From Closterium sp. Naga37s-1 (Eukaryota > Streptophyta > Zygnematophyceae > Desmidiales > Closteriaceae): a stretch of DNA of 64,000 bases. Shown in pieces: positions 54,839-63,452 of this stretch (position 1 is the first letter of the stretch; each line of letters starts with the position of its first letter). The DNA lies in NCBI GenBank assembly GCA_947471745.1, contig CANJKZ010000823.1, forward strand, positions 124,001 through 188,000, given 5' to 3'. A program made the translations under genes and the position numbers. The notes beneath the pieces were generated by a model. The model was not told where the DNA came from. It searched no databases and saw only the letters and a program-made list of their open reading frames with translations.

Positions 54839-55055
54839 TGTCAGAATGTATTTTATATATATTGCTGTATAATTGCATATAGTTATAGCCGTAGTGTAGT
54901 TACTGTTATAGTCCCTGTAGGTGGTGCACCCTTTGCCATCTCTCGCTCCTATATCTTGTACCTTCTTCTCTTAGTGAAACATCTTTTCCTCTCTCACTTT
55001 TACTCTCGACACTTGCCTAGCTTACACCCTAGCTATGGCTCATCCCATTTCAACA
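54839..55055 (+). repeat. Element J 3' LTR (217 bp)
   Basis: TGTCAGAATGTATTTTATATATAT...TTTCAACA, followed by the TTCAG duplication. AT-rich 5' part with TATA-like sequence, CT-rich 3' part. Confidence 0.88.
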
Positions 55056-55060
55056 TTCAG

Positions 55061-55292
55061 GAGGACCACATCGCAGCAATTCGATCGCACTGAATTTCCC
55101 GCGTTTTAATTCACATTTGCGCGAAAATAACGAGGCCATCATGGTTGTTCAGTCATCTACTCACTGTTGTGTCCATTTCGTCTTCACTGCACTGGCCGAT
55201 TTGGTGGCCCTTTCTAAGTGATCTAGTCTACCCGTAAGTACCAAGCGCAGCCATTAGTTGTGCCACTATCGTTTTACTCCTCAATAGCTGCC
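55061..55292 (+). other. Region upstream of the MULE transposase
   Basis: Continues the pre-J sequence (48267 joins 55061). AT/GC-balanced; no element or gene recognised. Likely 5' flank or 5' untranslated region of the transposase. Confidence 0.4.
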
Positions 55293-58003
55293 ATGTCGGA
55301 ACCCAGGGAACGCGCCGAGCGGTTAGCGAATAGCATTATAGAGGCAATGAGAAACGTTCCACCCGTAGTCTGTGGCCGACCAAAAGCTCCTTAGGATAAT
55401 GCCCCATTGAGGCAAGGAGGTATCTACTCCTCGAGGGATAAGGCCCTCAAGACTGTGCAGGCCCACGCGTTGCATCATCGTTTTGGATTCGCGACTGTGG
55501 AGGTGGTGGACACGCACGTTATTCTCCAATTGCAAAACCACCATGTATGGACAAAAGCCAATATGCCCCTGGGAGTGTAGTTACAGCAGGATTGTTCATG
55601 GCGGCTTCTGGATGGTGACATCCCTCTCCCCTCCTGAATCACACGTCTGCAAGAAGTACAAGCGAGAGCAAGGAGCAAACGCCATCGCCAACAGCGTGAA
55701 GGTCATGAAGCGGCTTTGGGGCAACCTTGTTCGTGGCACACCGTTTATTTCGGCGAAGATTTTGCAGCAGATTCTCACATCCCACAGCAAGTTCCAGATC
55801 AGTTACAAGCAGGCATGGTGGCTACGTGAAGCAATCCAGAAGGAGATGTACGGGGATTGGCAAGAGTCGTTCAGGTTGCTCCCCGCGTTGGCTGATAGGT
55901 TCCGGGAGATAGACCCGGATGGAAACTTCTTGATTCAGACGGTCGACGGCTGTTTTAACCGCTTCTCGCTGTGCGCTTGGTTTTTGCCGCCCCGTTGTTG
56001 CATTGGACGGAACGTTCCTCATCAGTGCACAATGCGCAACCCTTCTGATTGTTGTGGTTCTGGACGGCAACCAGAAGATTACAATGTTGGCGTGGGCTTT
56101 GGTCAAAGGAGAGAACAAGGATTCGTGGAGTTGGTTTCTGCAAAACTTTTTGAAGAGCTTCCCGGAGTGGCTGCACCGTGACGACGCATCCATCATCAGC
56201 GACCGCGACAAGGGTTTGATTCCGACTGCACGAGATGTTCTCTCGCTTGGCATACCCCATTACTTCTGTGCATGGCATCTTCACCAGAATGTTGTCAAGT
56301 TTGGAGAAGCAGCTGCTCTGTTCTATTGGCGTCTTGTGAAGTGCAGGCTTGACGACAAATGGGACGCTTTGGTGGCGGCCTGTCGGTGTGACTTTGCACC
56401 AATGGCTAATTATCTCCTCGGCATTGTGAAGCCGATCTCGGACACCTCACCTGCAGATGCAAGTGAGCAGCAACGTCCAGCTCCCACAACAGCTGCTGAG
56501 GCACGTCAACAAGCAACCGAGAATCGTCGCCAGGGTCGTGATGAAGCACGTGCCGCCATGGGTCACGGCACTACTTCATGTGCACATGGGCGTGGTGCGG
56601 GAGATGCCAGCGCGGCGGGAGCCACACCGGCCGAACCAGAGCCACCGACTGAAAGCACTGCTGATCCTATGGCTCAGCCGACCGAGTCCCTTGCCACCAA
56701 CTCGCCGCCAGCTCGTCCGTCTGGATCAACGCCTGCAAATGCACAACCTTTCGATTATGCACGCATCCGGAGACGTGTAAGGACAGGTTACATCCCCAGC
56801 TCCATCCGTATGGACCTGCCACGTGCAACTGGATCGAACGGAAACCCGGCTAAGGATGCAGAGGAACCCAACAGAGGAAGCACCTGCCATGCATTGGTCC
56901 TGGTCTCTTTGGATCACCCGTGGCCAGATGTTGGCAGTGCCAACCCCGGGGTTAACACAGCGGCCGATGCTAAAGAGGACGATGAGGAGGATGCAGATGC
57001 AGAGGAGGCAGATGCAGAGGAGGCAGATGTAGAGGAGGCAGATGCAGAGGATGCGGAAGCACGTGCCACAGGAGAGGGGGTGCATGCAGAGGTTGGCGTG
57101 GACAACGATGACAACACTCCAGAGTCCGGTGTCGCAGATGGGGACCACTCCACACACGTGCGGACTGGTTTTAGGCAGAAAAAGCGTGGTACAAGGAAGA
57201 AGTTGGGCATCAACCTTGTCCACTGGACTCGCCTTAAGGCCCCTACTCGACGCTTCGGGATCTTCACCAGCAACGCAGCTGAGCAGGTCAACAGCTCCAT
57301 CGTGCCCAATCGGCGCTTGCCGGTGACCCCGATGCTAGGGGGTCTCATGGACTGGTATCGCAATAGGTATTGTGAATGTAAGATGGCGGCGCTCGAGCGA
57401 ACCGATCTCCTGACAGAGGCAGCCGAGGAGCGGATGGTGGAGAAGGAGACACGGGCGGAGGGGTACGAGCTGTTGGGCGGGGACCATGAAGAAGGAACCA
57501 TCCAGACCGGGGACACCGATGATCCCAAAGAATGGAGGTCCTTCAACGTCAACTTGGCGGCGAAGACATACGACTGCACAAACTAGGACCAGTACCAGTT
57601 TCCGTGCTCCCATGCTGTGGCCTTTGCTGTGAAGCGGAAGCTAGACCCCCGCACTCTCGTCTCTGATTTCTACACCACGAAGAATTGGGCAGAGACGTAC
57701 TCTTCAACGGTGCGGGGGTCCTGTGTGGACTGCATCATCCTTGAGAAGAGGCTGCACCCCCCAGGCGTGTGCGATGCTCCGCCCTTTCGCCGCACCGCTG
57801 CCGGCCGCCCCCCGAGCTACGCTCGCGTAGAGAAGGCCGTGCATCCATACAAGTGCAGCATTTGCAAGATGCACGGTCATAACAAGAACCGCTGCATGGG
57901 GAAGTACGGTGGCAGCGCTGTTCCACATAAGAGGAGGTACCGTAAACGGCCAAAGTCGCGAAAGCCCTATCGGGAGGCTGCACCTGGCGCGGGCACCATT
58001 TGA
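55293..58003 (+). pseudogene. Mutator-like (MULE) transposase, frameshifted
   Basis: ATG 55293 (MSEPRERAERLANSIIEAMR), with TAG at 55392-55394. The N-terminal part reads DKALKTVQAHALHH to VWTKANMPLGV (frame of 55293), then in the next frame CSYSRIVHGGFWMVTSL, YKREQGANAIANSVKVMKRL and SHSKFQISYKQAWWLREAIQ. A further shift near 55980 leads to RPVVALDGTFLIS (first Asp, 56006), IISDRDKGL (second Asp, 56201), CAWHLHQN and, after an acidic insert, SNAAEQVNSS (Glu, 57281): the DD-E and C/H pattern of MULE transposases. A TAG at 57584 lies within the SWIM motif (CTN-stop-DQYQFPCSH). The C-terminus has the knuckle CSICKMHGHNKNRC and a Lys/Arg tail. Some frame changes could be unrecognised introns; the TAG in SWIM suggests a dead copy. 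Confidence 0.85.
56976..57062 (+). repeat. GAGG-rich repeat coding an acidic stretch in the MULE transposase
   Basis: Repeats of GCAGATGCAGAGGAG encode (D/E)ADAEEAD units between the C/H motif and the catalytic Glu. Within the large insert domain typical of this position. Confidence 0.6.
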
Positions 58004-59038
58004 ACATTCCAGGGTTTATATAGCTACATTAGCGTCTCAATGAGTTAGAGTAGTCTCTGTAGTAGGTGTTCTCAAACCACTTTGGCTAGTGTAGAAGATT
58101 TAGTGTTGGTATACTGGGTTCATAGGTTTATGTTTGTATTGGCATGATTGATATACACAATAAAATCCAGTAGAGTGCAGGTTGAGGCTGACGAGCACGT
58201 CAACCTAGCGTGAAAACCCTGTGACGGGTTTAGGGACCAACACTGGAAGCGCCGTGGCCCGATCGTTAGGAGCAGGGTAAAATTTCCCGTCACCAATTCG
58301 TCAATGTCCCGTGAACAAACGTGAGCGACAAAGTCCAGGCACCCGTGAACTCGTTGGGAATACAACACCACTGAATCGCCTCGGTCGAGACCATGCATGA
58401 TCATTTACCAGGCCCTCGCGAATGGCCTGTGAACACACCGTAAGATTTCTAGCAGTTGGATAGCCGGTGGCAAATTACGCCCCAGCGTTATATTCGATCG
58501 TTGTAGATGGCTTGTGAAAGGCCAGTGGAATGTCCGTGAAGTGTAACCGAGTGCTTCGGGACAGTCCGATTTGGCACGCACAGAACGAACTACTACGTCA
58601 CTAACCCGTGAACTCCCAATCAATGGAACGCCATTGGTTAGAACATGCGCTCGTCTCAACATCGTATATCTCTCGTAACTGTGTTGCTACATTGCATCAT
58701 TTATGTTCAACATGCCTGTAGGCATTAATCATCTTAGAGTGCCAATGCGGTTGTGTGTATGAGTTAATTTGGGTTGGTAATAAGGATAGTAGGCAGTACC
58801 AATTAATATGTGACATTAAAAACCTAGCACAAACGTCAGCTACTCGTGAATTTATGAAGCATTTGTCAAATCCCAAGGACACCCATACAGACAGCGGTAC
58901 AGGCAGTTTTAGTAGCTCACACAATACGGACCCAGACGTCTACGGACCCAAACAAATATTGTAATCATCACAAATAAACGACCCCGTCTTGATGACAATT
59001 ATTCATGTGTCCCATCGTTGCGCTTTCTAGTCCGTCGA
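58004..59038. other. Region downstream of the MULE transposase, no gene recognised
   Basis: AT-richer sequence. About 58200-58620 has at least six copies of CCCGTGAAC or close variants (for example at 58305, 58344, 58428, 58533 and 58604). No terminal inverted repeat was identified. Frames at 58120-58404 and 58405-58662 (minus) show no known motif. Copia-K is inserted at 59044, with flank CCGTC. Confidence 0.45.
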
Positions 59039-59043
59039 CCGTC

Positions 59044-59155
59044 TGTCCGAGATGAGACATTCTAGATGGGTACAAGTATGAAAACCTAGAAAAGTTGTAC
59101 CCCATAATGTCTACCTCACTACAGCCTACACAGGCTATATCATATATGTTTCACA
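59044..59155 (-). repeat. Copia-K 3' LTR, about 112 bp, end diverged
   Basis: TGTGAAACATATATGATATAG... similar to the Copia-H LTR up to TACTTGTACCCATCT. The last part differs (AATGTCTCATCTCGGACA) and is shorter, so the outer boundary is less sure. Confidence 0.7.
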
Positions 59156-59427
59156 CACCCCCATAGGCAAAGTGGGGGAGAACAAGAGGTCACAAGACCA
59201 GTCAAGGAAAGCAAAGCAAGCTCAGGGTGGATCACGACGTCACCACGCATTCTGAACACAAGCACAAGGCCACAAGGCCAGTTCACATGCAGAGTTATAT
59301 GTCAAGGTGAACAAGCAAGACAATGGTCTCAACCTAGTAAGGGTAAGCATGCAGGTGCAGGTATATATAGATCACAGTACAAGCAAAGTCAAGAAGTGAG
59401 CAAGTGAGGCCAAGTAGGAACAAGACC
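59156..59427 (-). other. Copia-K 3' non-coding region and polypurine hairpin
   Basis: CCCCCATAGGCAAAGTGGGGG at about 59158-59178; conserved block to AACAAGACC, where the chimeric junction lies. Confidence 0.7.
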
Positions 59428-59473
59428 TGTTAGAATGTGAGCGAATGAATGACTGAACTAGAAAGCAGGTGGG
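59428..59473 (-). repeat. LTR tail fragment of Copia-B/F type inside Copia-K
   Basis: TGTTAGAATGTGAGCGAATGA... to GCAGGTGGG corresponds to the inner end of a B/F-type LTR (compare 38247-38293). It joins RT sequence at a shared GT. Confidence 0.75.
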
Positions 59474-61306
59474 TCAAGGTAATGGTGCGCTGTGCTCTAT
59501 CCCGGGTGATCCGCAAGCCAAGATAGCTTGTCAGCTCACCCAGGTCTGTGCACGTGTGTCTCTTCTACAGCTCGGACTTCACGTGGGCGAGTGCCTCAGT
59601 GTCAGCAGTAGCAAAGACAAAGTCGTCTACATACACGAGAACGTAGAACGGCGGCAAAGTAGTGTCAGTGCGTAAAAACAGAGAAGGGTCAGCAGTGGAA
59701 GGAGCAAAACCAAGAGCAGCAAGAATCATCCTGAGTGTGTCGTGCCACTCACGGGGTGCCTGGCGGAGACCGTAGACTGGCCGCCGGAGGCTCCACTGGG
59801 TACCAGCAGGAAACGACCCAGTGAAGCCAGGTGGGCGGCGCAGCCAGATCTCCTCGTGCAGGCTGCCTTGTAGGAAGGATGTGCTGAAGTCAAGCGAGTG
59901 GAGCTCGTAGTCACGCTGAGCAGCAACGTGCAGCAGTACCCGAAGAGTGGTCATCTTCGGGGTAGGGGAGAAGGTCTGAAAGAAGTCAACTCCCTGTCGC
60001 TGACTGAAGCCACGTGCAACGTAACGCGCCTTGAAGGCAGGCGGAGAACCCGGCGGCCGCTTCACCCTGAAGATCCACATGCCACTGACGATGTTCGCCC
60101 CAGGTGGGGGAACCTTGTCTACGTAGGTGCCTGTGGACTTCCAGGAAGCCATCTCGGCGTCCATGGCTGCTTGCCACTGAGAGGAGTAGGGACCCTCTAT
60201 CGCCTCTGCGTAAGAGCGCGAGGTCGGGATGTCTGGTGCATCCGCGTCTCCCTCAGGGGCAAGCAGCATGGACACGAGATGAGGTGCAGTAGCGGCAAAG
60301 CACTCAAACTCCTCCTGTTTGTCCTCAAGAACGTCCGTGCCAAGAGCACACTCACCCCCGACGGACGGAGGACAGACAGACGCAGACGCAGACGCAGCAA
60401 CAAGACTAGTGGCGTAGTCTAGGCGACAGGCTGCAGTAAAGTCAACAAGCTCAGTAACAAGAGCAGACGCAGCAGTGGACTCAAACAAAGGGTCAATGAC
60501 AGCAGTGGCCAGAAAGCGCGTGACAGCTGGACTAGCAGCACGTAGGGAGTCAGACGCAGGGTCCGGACCGGCAGGAAGAGAGGACGCAGGAGGAGACGGC
60601 AGAGGGACACGTTGTGGAGCAGTGGAAGGACGCAGAGTCATAGAGTGAGTGCCAGGGACAGGAGGAGGACGCGGACGTGACACACGACCAGCGTGAACAG
60701 TACGGACAGGCGACGCAGAAGGAGACTCAGGCGACACAGGACGCGACTCAGGCTCACGACGCTCCGTAAGACCTCTAGTCGGTCCAGAGTAAGGAGAAGG
60801 ACCAGGCAGTGGAGAGGCCGGCTCTAACGGCGAGTGTGACTGGACAGGCGGTGGACTCAGTAAAGGAGGAGTAGGACCAGGAGAAGGCGGGGGACCAAGG
60901 ACCTGCTGAAGGAGCGGAACGTAGTACGGCCGTGGCCGCGCAGCGCCTCCAGAAACAGCAGAGACAGCACCAGTACCCTCAGCTCCAAGGTCTCCAGCAA
61001 CAACTCCCGCAGCACCAACGGCTCCAGAACCCGCAGCTCCAACGCCTGCAGCTTCACCAGCCCCAGCAGCTCCAGTACCTCTAGTACGAGCACCTCCAGT
61101 AGCACCAGCAGCACCTCCAGCAGCTCCAGCAGCACCTCCAGCAGCTCGAGCAGCTCCAGCACCAGCAGCACCTCCAGTAGCACCAGCACCGGCAGCACCT
61201 CCAGCAGCTCCAGTAGCACGGCGACAGCGCCGAGCGTATCACTCACGAAGCCGCTGCGGAGAGAGGGGCTCCCGCCGCAACGGGACACCCGGAGAACCTC
61301 CAGACG
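59474..61306 (-). pseudogene. Copia-K Pol fragment (linker and RT)
   Basis: Reads from linker GAAGAAGG repeats through RPRPYYVPLLQQVLGPPPS and GMWIFRVKRPPG to YVDDFVFATADTEAL. In-frame stops: TGA 61239-61241 (Trp of LREWY) and TAG 59565-59567 (Gln after KSEL). The YVDD motif is followed by Phe, not Leu. It ends at ITRDRAQRTITLT next to the LTR fragment. Confidence 0.9.
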
Positions 61307-62126
61307 TGTTGGTGCAACCCTACGGTTTGCACTCGGCTTGTTGTCCGTGTGCGTGAATGTGTGTGTGTATGGAATGGTATGAGGGCATGGGATAATATAT
61401 ATTTCATGCTTATAATTGTGTGTGAATGTTGAGTCATGATGTCGAGTGTGTGTGTCGAGTCAATAGCGAGTTATCGCTAGACGCGTGTTACGCGGTCGTT
61501 TGTGTCTCGCGCGCGGTTTCTATTTTGTCGTGCGCGGTTTCTATTTTGTCCTGTGTCGAACGTTCGGCGTGTCGCAGGTGTGTGCAGCAGACCCATCAAG
61601 AACTCAAGGATGAGTTTGTGATGAAGAGCCCGAGCCTTGGTGTCAAGCCTCAAGTGATTTCGAAGCTTGCCAAAAGGGTACACCTCAAGATATTGAAGAT
61701 AGTTACATTACTTTGTGTAGTGTAACATTTCACTTGGTGTAGGCCCTAGTGAAGGGTAGTTTCGAGACCCTTCGTGGTTGGGGACAGTGTGGCACTGTTC
61801 CACATCACTGTACCTCGGCTCTTGGGGTTTGTAGGAGCTGGGAGTCATTCCCAACTCGTAACTCTTCCTATCTTGTGTTCTAAGACTATAGTGGCTGCCA
61901 TAGTACCGTTCGTTCAAAACCGACGCTGTGTCGTCAATTATTTATCAAATCGTGCAATCTAAATTTCTAATTGTAGACGACGTGAAGACGCTCCAGATCC
62001 AATTTGAATCAAGTCATTTGCAGCTGTGAGCAGAACGCTATCAACGTTTGAAGCCGCTGTGCAGAAATCCGTCAGTGCTCTCTATCTTTCGTTTTAGGCA
62101 CATTCAAGCCTATTGTGACTATAACA
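61307..62126 (+). repeat. Element L 5' LTR (820 bp)
   Basis: TGTTGGTGCAACC...CTATAACA. About 99% identical by eye to the solo LTR at 12907-13725 (roughly ten differences, one of them a single-base indel in an A run near 61919). Confidence 0.95.
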
Positions 62127-62128
62127 AG

Positions 62129-62141
62129 TGGTATCAGAGCC
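62129..62141 (+). other. Element L primer-binding site
   Basis: TGGTATCAGAGCC, a perfect match to the classical plant initiator tRNA-Met PBS, 2 nt after the LTR. Confidence 0.88.
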
Positions 62142-62189
62142 CCTTGGAGCAGTTTCGACAATGTCTGGACCTGAGGAAAGGGGTGGCAG

Positions 62190-62318
62190 TGTCAGAGTTA
62201 TATGACATAGCTACTGTAGGCTATAGTGGGGTAGCACATATGGGGTACAGTTGTTTAGGGTTTGCCTTTTGTACCCAACTTTCACTTAGTCATTTCATTC
62301 CTGTTTTCTTGATTCACA
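62190..62318 (+). repeat. Copia-M 5' LTR (129 bp)
   Basis: TGTCAGAGTTATATGACATAG...TTGATTCACA, with GGCTATAGTGGGGTAG and the arms GGGTACA / TGTACCC. Confidence 0.9.
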
Positions 62319-62329
62319 TGGTATAGAGC
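62319..62329 (+). other. Copia-M primer-binding site
   Basis: TGGTATAGAGC, as in Copia-D, -G and -H; followed by GGTTCC TACAT GGGACC. Confidence 0.75.
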
Positions 62330-63452
62330 GGGTTCCTACATGGGACCGTTCCTTCCTAAGGGCCCACCATAAGAATTTTTTTTTTAGCTGCCCGCGCACA
62401 TTGCGCCCTGCCCTAATTTTTTTTTTTAGCGGCCCCTACGCTGCCCCTACGCGGCCCCTACGCCGCCTCCCACGCGCCCCCTATGCGGCCCCTGGCGGCG
62501 CCCTGACGAGGCCCCTGCCGGCGCCCTATCGCGGCCCTTGACGCGCCCCCTGGCGGCGCCCTGACGCGGCCCTGACGCGGCCTGACGCGGCCCCTGGCGT
62601 CGCCCTGACGCGGCCCTGCCGTGGCCCCTGACGCGGCCCTGACGCGGCCTGCCGCGGCCCCTGCCGCGGCCCTGAAGCGGCCCCTGACGCGGCCCTGACA
62701 CGGCTCTGCCGCGGCCCTGACGCGGCCCTGACGCGGCCCTGCCGCGGCCCCTGGCGGCGCCCTGACGCGGCCCCTGACGCGGCGCCCTGACGCGGCCCCT
62801 GCCGCGGCCCTGACGCGGCCCTGCCGCGGCCCCTGACGCGGCCCTGACGCGGCCTGCTGCGGCCCCTGCCGCGGCCCTGAAGCGGCCCCTGACGCGGCCC
62901 TGACGCGGCTCTGCCGCGGCCCTGACGCGGCCCTGACGCGGCCCCTGCCGCGGCCCCTGGCGGCGCCCTGACGCGGCGCCCTGACGCGGCCCTGCCGCGG
63001 CCCCTGACGCGGCCCCTGCCGCGGCCCCTGACGCGGCCCCTGACGCGGCCCCTGTCGCGGCCCCTGACGCGGCCCCGCCACCTACCTTTCCGGCCACGCC
63101 GCCTCCTCTCAGCGGCCCCGCCGCCTCCTCCCAGCGGCCCCGGACGCCGCCCTCTCAGCGGCCCCGCCGAGCCGCCCAGCAGCCTAGCCGCCCAGCAGCT
63201 GAGCCACCGAGCCGCCCAGCAGCCGAGCCGCCGAGCCGCCCAGCAGCCGAGCCGCCCAGCAGCAGAGCCGCCGAGCCGCCCAGCAGCCGAGCCGCTGAGC
63301 CGCCCAGCCGCCCAGCAGCCGAGCCGCCCAGCAGCCGAGTCGCCGAGCCGCCCTGCAGCCGAGCCGCCCGAGCCGCCCTGTCCGGTAAGAGCAGCGCCTC
63401 TCTCACAGCACTGCCCTCACCCCACTGTTTGCGCTGCTAGTCTACTGCTGTC
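62330..63452 (+). repeat. Copia-M leader with tandem repeats
   Basis: GGGCCC at 62360-62365. GCGGCCCCTGACGCGGCCCTGAC-type array at about 62480-63075, with a nearly duplicated block (about 62640-62760 and 62835-62955), then CCGAGCCGCCCAGCAG units at about 63165-63380. Minus-strand frames rich in RQGPRQG come from this array. Confidence 0.75.

Larger units (their letters stand above)
48268..55055 (+). mobile_element. Element J, small LTR retroelement split and partly replaced by Copia-H
   Basis: TTCAG duplications at 48263-48267 and 55056-55060 bracket an element starting TGTCAGAAT and ending CAACA. Its 3' LTR (54839-55055) is complete; its 5' LTR survives only for 86 bp (48268-48353) before Copia-H. 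The internal part left is about 53878-54838. No Gag-Pol motif was seen, so it may be non-autonomous. Orientation follows from the G-rich purine tract AGGGGGTG before the 3' LTR. Confidence 0.82.
59044..61306 (-). mobile_element. Copia-K, truncated and chimeric copia fragment
   Basis: A 3' LTR and 3' non-coding region at the left, then a 46-bp piece of a different LTR type (59428-59473), then RT and linker sequence to 61306, where element L interrupts it. RNase H and the second half of RT are missing. The rest of the element lies beyond element L and outside the window. Confidence 0.85.
61307..62189 (+). mobile_element. Element L, 5' end of an LTR retrotransposon, interrupted by Copia-M
   Basis: An 820-bp LTR followed by a canonical PBS and a short leader, then the first codons of a gene (ATG 62161, MSGPEERGGS), where Copia-M begins at 62190. 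Inserted in Copia-K (flank AGACG, 61302-61306). The rest lies outside the window. Order of insertion: K, then L, then M. Confidence 0.92.

Noticed and set aside
57042..57326. Alternative plus-strand frame within the MULE gene.
   Set aside because: Overlaps the better-supported transposase frame carrying SNAAEQVNSS, and shows no motif.
58000..59043. Terminal inverted repeat of the MULE.
   Set aside because: No convincing inverted match to the sequence near 38.4 kb or 48 kb was found by eye; the left part of the locus is rearranged.
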